The notes beneath the pieces are model-generated. The model was not told where the DNA came from. It ran no database searches and saw nothing but the letters and a program-made list of their open reading frames with translations. This document shows positions 1 through 5,828 of a stretch of DNA of 7,230 bases, piece after piece. The position numbers were made by a program, and so were the translations under genes. The DNA is from Candidatus Binatia bacterium (GTDB lineage: Bacteria > Desulfobacterota_B > Binatia > UBA9968), in assembly GCA_025922795.1 (NCBI GenBank), contig JAICHC010000131.1:1-7230 (forward strand), written 5' to 3'. Each line of letters starts with the position of its first letter. Positions within the stretch are counted from its first letter, which is position 1.

Positions 1-439
1 CCAGGCCGCCGGGGATGGTCATCGTGGAGGCGTAGACCGGCTCCTCCGGCTTGGCCTCCCCGGCCATCACCGCCTCGTGCAGCACGAAGCCGCGCTCGGT
101 CTGCACCGGGCCGCCCCAGTGCACCAGGTGGGCCGGGTCGAGGGCAGGGTGGGCGAGCTTCATGTGCTCGAGCATGTCGGCGAGCTTGAGGTCGGTCGGC
201 CGGTTGATGATCAGGCCGAGTGTCCCGTCAGCGTCGTGTTTAACCAGATAAATGACCGATTCGAAGAACCGCGGATCCTTCATCGCCTCGCTGGCCACGA
301 GCAGCTTGCCGGCCATCGGCTGCTGCTCACGTTCCGCGGCAATCAGCGGCGAGCGTACCGACTGAAAGCCAATAAAGAGTATCAGAGCGCCGAACCAGAA
401 AAATATTTTTGCGGCGCGATCTTCAGTAGCATTCAGCAT
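1..439 (-). CDS. YqgE/AlgH family protein (UPF0301), C-terminus cut by window edge
   Basis: The 146 visible residues match the YqgE/AlgH (DUF179) fold. Residues 45-50 read KLLVAS, followed by MKDPRFFESVIYLVKH (53-68), GLIINRPT (75-82) and HWGGPVQTERGFVLHE (107-122), all family hallmarks. The molecular function of the family is not settled; AlgH was linked to alginate regulation in Pseudomonas. The usual protein is cytoplasmic, but here a hydrophobic stretch at residues 12-25 followed by PLIAA looks like a signal peptide or membrane anchor ahead of the domain. The ATG at 439 lies 9 bases after the stop of the PPOX gene and has no clear SD site, so translation is probably coupled. An internal ATG (residue 42, base 316) would give a family-typical cytoplasmic start but also lacks a good SD. 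Codons 74-146 have G or C at the third position in 72 of 73 cases, against roughly two thirds in codons 1-73, a sharp change discussed as a finding. The family call is firm; the start is less so. Confidence 0.88.
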   Translation of the reverse strand, partial: MLNATEDRAAKIFFWFGALILFIGFQSVRSPLIAAEREQQPMAGKLLVASEAMKDPRFFESVIYLVKHDADGTLGLIINRPTDLKLADMLEHMKLAHPALDPAHLVHWGGPVQTERGFVLHEAVMAGEAKPEEPVYASTMTIPGGL

Positions 440-448
440 ATAAAATTT

Positions 449-880
449 TCAGCCGCGGACCCTGGGCCCGACGCTCTCGATTTCGATGCGAATGACCACG
501 CGTTTTTCCCGGACCATTCTTTCATGAAACTCGGGCCAGTTCTTGTGCTCGCCGTAGACTTGGCGTTGCAGGTCTATCAGCGTGTCGAGCGCATGCGGCA
601 GTGAGAGGATCTCGGCCGTGCCGTTGATCTGCACCCAACCCTCGCCGTGGAACGTCGTCGTAATCGCGCACAGCGCGGCGCGCGGATCGCGCCGCAAATT
701 ATTTACCTTGTAAGCGGTCTCGCGGCTGCTGATGACCGCGCGCCCTTCGCTATCCAGACCGACGGTGACCGGCGACATCTGCAGATGACCGTTTTTGCGC
801 CGGGTGGCCAGAATACCCCAATGGTGGTTCTTCAAAAATTCGCGTGCGCGCTCGACTTCCATCGGCGTAAAATCCGCCAT
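449..880 (-). CDS. PPOX-class flavin/F420-dependent oxidoreductase family protein
   Basis: This 143-residue protein is a single split-barrel domain of the pyridoxamine 5'-phosphate oxidase-like superfamily. It is closest in appearance to the small PPOX class typified by mycobacterial Rv1155, whose members bind F420 or FMN. Visible hallmarks are GILATRRKNGHLQMSPV (22-38, the first strands), ISSRETAYKVNNLRRDPR (50-67, the cofactor phosphate-binding region with S51, S52, K58 and N61) and the VQINGTAEI strand (83-91). The length is normal for the class. The ATG has a good SD (GAGGGG on the coding strand, bases 889-894) 8 bases upstream. It is the first gene of a two-gene unit with the yqgE-like gene. 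The substrate cannot be read from sequence, and the choice of F420 over FMN is inferred from family likeness only. No strong promoter was found upstream on this strand; the gap of 220 bases is shared with the divergent LON gene. Confidence 0.85.
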   Translation of the reverse strand: MADFTPMEVERAREFLKNHHWGILATRRKNGHLQMSPVTVGLDSEGRAVISSRETAYKVNNLRRDPRAALCAITTTFHGEGWVQINGTAEILSLPHALDTLIDLQRQVYGEHKNWPEFHERMVREKRVVIRIEIESVGPRVRG

Positions 881-888
881 CGCGTGTT

Positions 889-894
889 CCCCTC
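889..894 (-). promoter_or_regulatory. SD site of the PPOX gene
   Basis: On the minus strand this reads GAGGGG, with 8 bases to the ATG at 880. It supports that start for the PPOX protein. Confidence 0.7.
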
Positions 895-1048
895 GAGGCC
901 GGGATTGCTCGTCCAGCAGGGTGCTGAAAAAATGCGGTTTCGGGTTACGAGTTCCGGGTTTGATTGAACAATTGCAAATAAACTAGAATAGAGATTGACT
1001 ACAATGCAAGCGGTAGACGTGGGGTATTCCGCCGATGTCGACCCCAAC

Positions 1049-1077
1049 TTGACCGCCTCAGTGCATTGCCCTATAAC
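1049..1077 (+). promoter_or_regulatory. sigma70-type promoter of the LON-domain gene
   Basis: TTGACC (1049-1054) and TATAAC (1072-1077) are separated by exactly 17 bases, each matching the consensus at five of six positions. Transcription would start near 1084, leaving a leader of under 20 bases that still carries the SD site GAGGA (1089-1093), 7 bases before the ATG at 1101. The assignment rests on sequence match and position. Confidence 0.7.
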
Positions 1078-1100
1078 GAGAACAGAATGAGGAAAAACTC

Positions 1101-1790
1101 ATGGCGATGACGGTACCACGAGTTCCTTTGCCGGAAGTGTTGCCGGTATTTCCGTTGACCGGAGTGATGTTGTTGCCGGGTACGGTGCTGCCGCTTCATA
1201 TTTTCGAGCCACGCTATCGCGCTCTGGTCGAAGATGCTCTCGAATCCGGCAAGATTTTTGGAATGGTCCAGCCGTTCACGCCGCAGAATGACAATCGCGG
1301 CCCGCAGCCCGGCGAGGGCAACATGGCTCCCGATCTATACAAAGTCGGCTGTGCCGGCTATATCGAACAGTGTGAAAGGTTGCCGGACGGCCGTTTCTTT
1401 CTCCAACTCAAAGGCGTCAACCGTTTTCGTTTCAGTGAAGAGTTGGAACTCCAACGGGGTTATCGGCGCGTCAAAGCCAACTATCAGGAGTTTCCTGACG
1501 CGAGTTTGGAACCGAGCTGGCAGTGCGATCGCTCAAGGATTGTGCAAGCACTCGCCGGATACGGCACGGCTCATGGCATGCAGGTGCGCCCGGATCAGGC
1601 GGAAAAATTCTCCGATCTGGAATTGGTGAATCTGCTCGCCGTATCGCTGCCGTTTCATCCTGCAGAGAAGCAAGCGCTCTTGGAAGCGCGTGATTTGAAA
1701 GATCGCGAAGCCATGCTGGTCAATTTGCTTACCCTCGGCGCGGGGCCGATCGATCCCGAGTCGGAAATGCCGCCGCGCACCCTCAACTGA
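1101..1790 (+). CDS. Stand-alone LON substrate-binding-domain protein
   Basis: The 229 residues correspond to the N-terminal substrate-binding domain of Lon protease (PF02190-like) with no AAA+ or protease domain after it. Typical motifs are LPVFPLTGVMLLPG (14-27), PLHIFEPRYRALV (31-43), YKVGCAGYIEQ (80-90), LPDGRFFLQLKGVNRFRF (94-111), and the helical second half ending in ALLEARDLKDREAML (192-206). Bacterial proteins of this kind are usually about 190-230 residues, so this is full length and not a broken lon gene. The fold is thought to bind unfolded polypeptide or peptide ligands, but the role of the free-standing form is unknown; a chaperone-like or adaptor function is only a guess. The start is supported by GAGGA 7 bases upstream and by the promoter at 1049-1077. 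It is divergent from the PPOX gene and convergent with the VOC gene, so it looks monocistronic. No obvious hairpin with a T-run follows the stop. Confidence 0.88.
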   Translation: MAMTVPRVPLPEVLPVFPLTGVMLLPGTVLPLHIFEPRYRALVEDALESGKIFGMVQPFTPQNDNRGPQPGEGNMAPDLYKVGCAGYIEQCERLPDGRFFLQLKGVNRFRFSEELELQRGYRRVKANYQEFPDASLEPSWQCDRSRIVQALAGYGTAHGMQVRPDQAEKFSDLELVNLLAVSLPFHPAEKQALLEARDLKDREAMLVNLLTLGAGPIDPESEMPPRTLN

Positions 1791-1853
1791 GGCACTCCGT
1801 GGGCTTGAAGCCGTGTCGCAACGCGCCATGGCGTCCTCGTGTGAATCGATTCG

Positions 1854-2663
1854 TTACTCCGATATGTCGATCAGCACGCCGTCGGGATCGGCGGTGAAGT
1901 GCTGGCCGAGGCAGCAGCGGCGAAAATCTTCCTCATTCTTCTTGCCGTTTCCGCCGACAAATTTTCCGCTTGGCGGCGGCGGCGCAGTCTCTTCCAAAGC
2001 TGCGAGATCGGTTTTGGTTTTCTCCAGGTCTTCGACCTTGAAACCGAAGTGGTCGATGCCTTCCCGCAAACCGCGGTAGAGCCGGTTGTCGCGCGGGCGC
2101 AACAGTAACTTGACCTTGCCGTCGGTCATGCAGATCGAGCCGTCATCTTTATAGGTCTCCGCTTCCTTGAGCTCGAATATAGTTTCGTAGAATTCGGCGA
2201 CTCTCGACGGATCGTTGGCGCGGATCGAGATATGGTTGATCCAGCGCGGTTGCTCCCAGCCGGATTCGTTGTAGCCTTCGCGGACGTTGGCGATGTGCGC
2301 CTGGGCGATGTCGAACTGGGTGCCCGCCGGGTCGTAGCTCCGCAGGCCTGCGAACGGCACATAGTCGAGCCCCTTGGCGATCATCGTTTTGGGATAATGC
2401 TGTTCCATGCGGTGCACGTATTCCTTGATATCGTCAACTTCGAATCCGAAGTGGTCGACGCCGGACTGCATGCCGGCATAACGAGACAGGATCGCCAGGC
2501 CGATAACACCGTCGCTGATGTGGCCGCGATAGGTGTTCTGCTTGCCGGTCTCATCAAGCGTGTTGCTGGTCATGCGTCGCATACCGAAAATCGTCTGATA
2601 AAACCTGTCCACAGCAGCGTGATTGTGAGTATACATCGCGACGTGGCGAATTTTTGCGATCAT
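1854..2663 (-). CDS. Two-domain VOC superfamily protein (glyoxalase / extradiol-dioxygenase fold)
   Basis: The 269-residue protein contains two vicinal-oxygen-chelate modules, roughly residues 3-121 and 141-269. Each has the expected first metal-ligand His near its start (H7 in IRHVAMYT, H144 in INHISIRA), a second His in a matching motif (H71 in VDHFGFEV, H205 in IDHFGFKV) and an acidic residue at its end (D118 in GTQFDIA, D266 in VLIDISE). Both modules therefore look able to hold a metal, although the third ligand is Asp where Glu is more common. Members include glyoxalase I, extradiol dioxygenases, epimerases and resistance proteins; nothing here picks one, and no aromatic-degradation genes lie nearby. 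An insert at 226-252, with a Pro run and a Lys/Glu-rich stretch, separates strands in the second module. The ATG has GGAGG 6 bases upstream (2670-2674). In the mRNA, AUGGA (2672-2676) can pair with UCCAU (2662-2666), a short stem covering the SD and the start codon. Confidence 0.85.
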   Translation of the reverse strand: MIAKIRHVAMYTHNHAAVDRFYQTIFGMRRMTSNTLDETGKQNTYRGHISDGVIGLAILSRYAGMQSGVDHFGFEVDDIKEYVHRMEQHYPKTMIAKGLDYVPFAGLRSYDPAGTQFDIAQAHIANVREGYNESGWEQPRWINHISIRANDPSRVAEFYETIFELKEAETYKDDGSICMTDGKVKLLLRPRDNRLYRGLREGIDHFGFKVEDLEKTKTDLAALEETAPPPPSGKFVGGNGKKNEEDFRRCCLGQHFTADPDGVLIDISE

Positions 2664-2691
2664 GGATGTCCTCCATCAATGGATCTGTTTT

Positions 2692-2721
2692 CTTGTAGGT
2701 TAGTGAGGTTGATATTGTCAA
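2692..2721 (-). promoter_or_regulatory. sigma70-type promoter of the VOC gene
   Basis: On the minus strand a perfect TTGACA (2716-2721) is followed after 18 bases by TACAAG (2692-2697; four of six consensus matches). The start of transcription would be near 2685, giving a leader of about 20 bases with the SD GGAGG. An 8-base inverted pair (TGGATCTG at 2680-2687 and CAGATCCA at 2751-2758) brackets it and may be an operator pair; see findings. Confidence 0.6.
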
Positions 2722-2919
2722 GATAGACGAAGTGTTTAGGTTTGGCCTCTCAGATCCAAATTTTGGAAAGGAGAAAGCGTCGTCTGGTATTCATTGCATC
2801 AGCCACAATCGTCGAGCCGCAACGTCCGCAGTTCTGTTGAAACCGGATTCAGTCATAGATGGCGCACAATGTCATTGGCAGTTGACTTTTTCAGTTCGGC
2901 TATGAGAGTAAGCAGTGAC

Positions 2920-2928
2920 TGGTAAAAT
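2920..2928 (+). promoter_or_regulatory. Extended -10 promoter candidate for the histidine phosphatase gene
   Basis: The sequence TGG-TAAAAT has the TGn extension directly before a -10 hexamer matching five of six positions (2923-2928). No good -35 element lies 15-19 bases upstream, which is tolerated by extended -10 promoters. The expected transcription start, 6-8 bases downstream, falls at 2935-2937, that is at or just before the ATG. Short A/T-rich matches of this kind also occur by chance. Confidence 0.4.
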
Positions 2929-2936
2929 CGTCGCTC

Positions 2937-3578
2937 ATGCAACGCACTCAACTTATCATTGTTCGACATGGTCAGACCGAGTGGAATATCGCCGGTATTC
3001 GCCAGGGTCATCTCGACAGTCGGCTGACGGAGCGGGGGATGGCCCAGGCAAAGGCGCTGGCGCAGCGGCTGGCACGGGAACGGTTTTCGGCGCTCTACAG
3101 CAGCGATCTGGGCCGGGCAGTTCAAACCGCCATGGCGATCGCGGATCTCACGGGACATGAGATCGTTACCGATCCACGTTTGCGCGAGCGGCATCTGGGA
3201 ATTTTTCAGGGGCTGAACGGCAATGAGATCTTAGAAAAATATCCGGAGGAACGCCGGATGCTGCGCACTCTGGGTCCCGACTATGTCATTCCGGGCGGCG
3301 AGAGCATGAAACAGCAGGTCGAGCGCAACGTCGCGTATCTGACCGATCTCGCGCACAAGCATGTCGGCGAAACGATCGTCGTGGTGACGCACGGCGGCGT
3401 CGTCAGTGGTTTTTTCCGTCAAACGCTTGCGATACCACTGGATGCGCCACGCCGCTTCGAGTTTGTCAATGCCGGCCTCAATGTTTTTGCGTACGAGGAG
3501 GAGTCCTGGGTGCTTCTCACCTGGGGCGATGTGAGCCATCTGGCGCCGGGAGCGGCGAGCGAAGGCGACGATCCTTGA
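2937..3578 (+). CDS. Histidine phosphatase family protein (phosphoglycerate mutase-like, branch 1)
   Basis: The 213-residue protein carries the full branch-1 histidine phosphatase active site. It has IIVRHGQTEWN (7-17) with R10 and the phosphorylated H11, the SSDLGRAVQTA segment (55-65) with R60, RLRERHLGIFQG (81-92) with the likely acid E84, and VVTHGGV (149-155) with H152. At this length it lacks the insertions of the ~250-residue cofactor-dependent phosphoglycerate mutases. A phosphatase of the GpmB/CobC type (small phosphorylated metabolites, alpha-ribazole phosphate in the CobC case) is therefore more likely than a glycolytic mutase. No cobalamin genes are near, so the substrate is open. 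There is no signal peptide. ATG 2937 is the only usable start, because an in-frame TGA lies at 2916-2918. No SD is visible before it, and the promoter candidate ends just upstream, suggesting leaderless translation. The C-terminal tail after residue 202 is Gly/Ala/acidic and probably disordered. It is convergent with the carboxyltransferase gene. Confidence 0.88.
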   Translation: MQRTQLIIVRHGQTEWNIAGIRQGHLDSRLTERGMAQAKALAQRLARERFSALYSSDLGRAVQTAMAIADLTGHEIVTDPRLRERHLGIFQGLNGNEILEKYPEERRMLRTLGPDYVIPGGESMKQQVERNVAYLTDLAHKHVGETIVVVTHGGVVSGFFRQTLAIPLDAPRRFEFVNAGLNVFAYEEESWVLLTWGDVSHLAPGAASEGDDP

Positions 3579-3580
3579 GC

Positions 3581-3699
3581 GGCCGCGGAAAAAGGTCATC
3601 TGCGTCGTTGCACTCGTCCGACTCACTTCGACGTAACTAACCCGTACGCCTCTGTTCGTCGATCATCGTGCGCCTCGCATAGGACCTTTTTGAGCGGCC
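3581..3699. repeat. Imperfect inverted-repeat element with bidirectional-terminator layout
   Basis: Arms at 3581-3604 and 3676-3699 are inverted copies matching at 20 of 24 positions, with GGCCGC, AAAAAGGTC and TGCG in common. Further inward the sequence can pair partly (GCAC blocks, then CGTA with TACG near the centre), so the whole element can fold as one long imperfect hairpin. On the plus strand the stem GGTC...GACC (3594-3597 with 3683-3686) is followed at once by TTTTT (3687-3691). On the minus strand the same stem is followed by TTTTT at 3593-3589. It starts two bases after the stop of the histidine phosphatase gene and lies 72 bases from the stop of the convergent carboxyltransferase gene. 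A 10-base direct repeat TTGAGCGGCC occurs at both ends (3575-3584, overlapping the phosphatase stop codon, and 3690-3699). A two-way terminator, a dispersed palindromic element, or both, would fit. Confidence 0.65.
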
Positions 3700-3771
3700 T
3701 TTGTAAGCAGAGGCGGGTAGGAGCTCCAGAGGATCTCGCCAAGCGGGATGCGAGACGCTGAACGTAAACGC

Positions 3772-5247
3772 TTACGTGTTCGTTCCCGCGCCGGATCGTT
3801 TTGCCATCCTGAGCGAAAAACCCGGTTGCTTGATATAGACCTGCTTCGGGTCGTTGCGCTTCGCCATTTGCTCGAGGAGTTTCACAAGCGGCTGAGTACC
3901 GTCCAAGTAGTCGCCCGGTCTGCCGCCATTAGGTAGCCTCTTCACGTAATCTTCGCCGGCGAAATAGTGCAAAATTAAGTCTTCATCCGACAGATGCACG
4001 CCGTAGTTTTGGCGAAGCTCGTGCAACGACGGTTGGGGTTGCTCCCATTGCGTCCATTCCTTGGCGCGCGGACGGCTGAGGATTTTGTCTCTCACGTTCG
4101 CATCCATGACCTCGACCGCTTCTTTGCCCCAAATTCCGAGCGCGTACTGAATCACTTGATCGGGCACTTCTTTGTAACGCTCGCCGACGATAACGTTGAT
4201 CGCCGCCTGGGTGCCGACGTACTGCGACAGCGGCGTGACCATGATCGGGTAGCCGAACTCGGCGCGGACCCGGCCCGATTCCTCTAGCGCGGCTTCCATC
4301 TTGTGCTCTAAGCCCACGATTTTTAATTGATGCCGCATATTGGAGATCATGCCGCCGGGGACTTGATGGCGATACTGGGATTGGTCGTACTCGGCGGGCT
4401 TGCCGATCGGTAGACCGTCTCGCTTGGCCACCCGGGTGAAATGTCTCTCCACCGCTTCGAGCGGTTTCAGATCGATTCGAGGAGTGTAGCCGAGCGCTCT
4501 GAGATTGTGCGCGATGTTGAAGATCGAGGGCTGCGATGAGCCGTTGGCCAGCGGCGGCGTGGCGGTGTGCAAGATGCGCATGCCGAGCTTGACGCCTTCC
4601 AGATAGCACAACGGCGCCTGGCCGCTGTTGCAATGCGCGTGGAACTCGACGGGAATATTGCCGGCCGCTTTGAGAATAATCGGGATCAACGTGCGCGCAC
4701 GTTCGGGTGATAGCAGGCCGCCGACGTCTTTGAAGCAAATGCGCCACGGTCTGGCCCCAGCGGCCTCCTTGGCCTTGTTCGCATAGTATTCATCGGTGTG
4801 GCGCGGCGAAACGGAATAGATCAGGTTCGCCACCGTATCCATGCCGACTTTTCTGAGATCGTCGATCTCTTCTTTGAACGCAGTGTAGTCGTTCCAGCAA
4901 TTCGATGTCCGCGTCAAGGTCAGGCCGTAGGAGACCAGTCGCTCGATAAAAAGCTTGAGCAGCGCGTGCGGGGTTTTCTCAAAGGCGCTGTGCATGCCGC
5001 CGTGATAACGAAGCCGGGTCTTCTTGATGCGTCGGGTTCCCTCTTTGAGCCAAAACCATGGGTTTTCTTTATGCTCGCGCACGTATTTTTTGAACATGAC
5101 GCTTAAAAAAAATTCCATCGATTCGTAGCCGGCCTGGTCCATGTGCTCCGCGGCCGGCAGCATGGCGCCGATGCGCATGTTCAAGGCCCACAAGCTCTGG
5201 TTGCCGTCTCGCACCGTGGTGTCGATAAACCGAACTTCGTCGCTCAT
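3772..5247 (-). CDS. Carboxyltransferase-domain protein related to pyruvate carboxylase subunit B / oxaloacetate decarboxylase alpha, no biotin domain
   Basis: The 491-residue protein has an HMG-CoA-lyase-like TIM barrel (about 5-260) and the PYC/OADA conserved domain (about 265-460). The metal site of biotin-dependent carboxyltransferases is kept: D14 in TTVRDGNQSL, the carbamylation-type lysine K173 in CFKDVGGLL, and H203/H205 in EFHAHCNSGQ. PGGMISNM (297-304) and TPLSQYVGTQA (338-348) are also conserved. The C-terminus ends shortly after the second domain with no biotinyl-lysine (MKM) domain, and no carboxylase or carrier gene is in the window. Several pocket motifs differ from pyruvate/oxaloacetate enzymes: FFLSVMF (46-52) replaces GGATFD, H82 sits where LRGQN has its Arg, and TSNCWND (114-120) replaces VFDALND. 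The family is clear, but pyruvate or oxaloacetate as substrate is doubtful. A TTG-initiated extension to 5274 is possible, but the ATG at 5247 has GGAGGG just upstream and starts with the normal MSDEVRFIDTT, so I use it. The gene is divergent from yjbQ. Confidence 0.85.
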   Translation of the reverse strand: MSDEVRFIDTTVRDGNQSLWALNMRIGAMLPAAEHMDQAGYESMEFFLSVMFKKYVREHKENPWFWLKEGTRRIKKTRLRYHGGMHSAFEKTPHALLKLFIERLVSYGLTLTRTSNCWNDYTAFKEEIDDLRKVGMDTVANLIYSVSPRHTDEYYANKAKEAAGARPWRICFKDVGGLLSPERARTLIPIILKAAGNIPVEFHAHCNSGQAPLCYLEGVKLGMRILHTATPPLANGSSQPSIFNIAHNLRALGYTPRIDLKPLEAVERHFTRVAKRDGLPIGKPAEYDQSQYRHQVPGGMISNMRHQLKIVGLEHKMEAALEESGRVRAEFGYPIMVTPLSQYVGTQAAINVIVGERYKEVPDQVIQYALGIWGKEAVEVMDANVRDKILSRPRAKEWTQWEQPQPSLHELRQNYGVHLSDEDLILHYFAGEDYVKRLPNGGRPGDYLDGTQPLVKLLEQMAKRNDPKQVYIKQPGFSLRMAKRSGAGTNT

Positions 5248-5250
5248 TGA

Positions 5251-5256
5251 CCCTCC
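5251..5256 (-). promoter_or_regulatory. SD site that fixes the carboxyltransferase start
   Basis: On the minus strand this reads GGAGGG, 3 bases before the ATG at 5247 (5 bases if counted from the GGAG core). It lies inside the longer TTG-initiated reading frame, which argues that translation begins at 5247. The TTG at 5274 has no SD. Confidence 0.65.
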
Positions 5257-5342
5257 AGAAAACAACGGTTCCAATCGTTCCAGCTGTTTAGGTCGATTAT
5301 TTGGAGCGCAGAAATGAATTATTCTTCACGCTTCACTCAAGA

Positions 5343-5371
5343 CTGACTTTGGCATCTAATACCTGTATAAA
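5343..5371 (+). promoter_or_regulatory. sigma70-type promoter of the yjbQ-rlmD unit
   Basis: CTGACT (5343-5348, four of six) and TATAAA (5366-5371, five of six) are 17 bases apart. Transcription from about 5378 would give a 30-base leader containing AGGAG (5397-5401), 7 bases before the yjbQ ATG. I found no comparable promoter for the divergent carboxyltransferase gene in the same gap. Confidence 0.5.
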
Positions 5372-5408
5372 TTCTTAGAAGATAGATCAAACCGGCAGGA
5401 GTGGCGCC

Positions 5409-5828
5409 ATGAAAAGTTATCGAAAAGAGTTGTGGTTCAATACCCCGACACGGGTGGCGTTCATTAATATCACCCCACAGGTGCAGGAGTGCATTGGCGA
5501 GAGCGGGGTTAAAGAAGGGTTTGCGCTGGTGAACGCCATGCATATCACGGCCTCGGTTTTCATCAACGATGACGAATCGGGGTTGCACCACGACTACGGC
5601 GTGTGGCTCGAAAAACTGGCGCCGCACGAGCCCATCAAGCAATATCGCCATAACGACACCGGCGAAGACAACGCCGACGCGCACATCAAGCGGCAGGTCA
5701 TGGGCCGGGAAGTGGTCGTGGGGATCACCGGGGGTAAACTCGACTTCGGTCCCTGGGAGCAGATTTTTTACGGCGAATTCGACGGGCGCCGGCGTAAGCG
5801 CGTACTGGTGAAAATTATCGGTGAGTGA
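5409..5828 (+). CDS. yjbQ: YjbQ family protein (UPF0047, secondary thiamine-phosphate synthase-like)
   Basis: This 139-residue protein is a full-length member of UPF0047/TIGR00149. Recognisable family features are the start [15 protein letters not shown], the central [18 protein letters not shown] (42-59) with H45, [21 protein letters not shown] (79-99) with H81 and H92, and the end [20 protein letters not shown] (113-131 region). The conserved His residues cluster in the family's presumed active site. E. coli YjbQ shows weak thiamine-phosphate synthase activity in overexpression, but the physiological role is unresolved, and no thiamine genes occur here. AGGAG with a 7-base spacer supports the ATG. 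Its TGA stop overlaps the GTG start of the methyltransferase gene by 4 bases (GTGA), so the two are co-transcribed and probably translationally coupled. No signal peptide or membrane segment is present. Confidence 0.9.
   Translation: MKSYRKELWFNTPTRVAFINITPQVQECIGESGVKEGFALVNAMHITASVFINDDESGLHHDYGVWLEKLAPHEPIKQYRHNDTGEDNADAHIKRQVMGREVVVGITGGKLDFGPWEQIFYGEFDGRRRKRVLVKIIGE

Noticed and set aside
77..604. Plus-strand open frame of 175 codons opposite the yqgE and PPOX genes
   Set aside because: It has no recognisable domain and no SD, spans two well-supported minus-strand genes, and changes character at their boundary. Long antisense frames are expected at this GC content.
964..1005. TTGAAC, TTGCAA, TAGAAT and TACAAT words as an additional promoter for the LON gene
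   Set aside because: The spacings are 14 or 22 bases and do not fit sigma70. The 17-base-spaced pair at 1049-1077 is much better.
1824..1850. Short palindromes CGCCATGGCG and GAATCGATTC between the convergent LON and VOC genes as terminators
   Set aside because: Each is 10 bases with no loop and no following T-run, and palindromes this short are common by chance.
2768..2773. AAGGAG resembling a strong SD, possibly for a small gene
   Set aside because: No ATG, GTG or TTG follows at 4-12 bases, and no coding-like frame continues from it.
3762..3777. Hairpin ACGTAA-ACGC-TTACGT spanning the carboxyltransferase stop codon as a terminator
   Set aside because: The stem is only 6 AT-containing pairs and no T-run follows on the minus strand. 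The element at 3581-3699 is a better candidate.
3983..4747. Minus-strand 254-codon frame inside the carboxyltransferase gene
   Set aside because: It is an Arg/Ala/Ser/Gln-rich frame-shifted shadow of a gene with clear family motifs and has no homology signal of its own.
5248..5274. Nine-residue N-terminal extension of the carboxyltransferase starting at a TTG
   Set aside because: The SD GGAGGG lies inside this stretch and directs initiation at the ATG at 5247; the extension adds nothing family-like.
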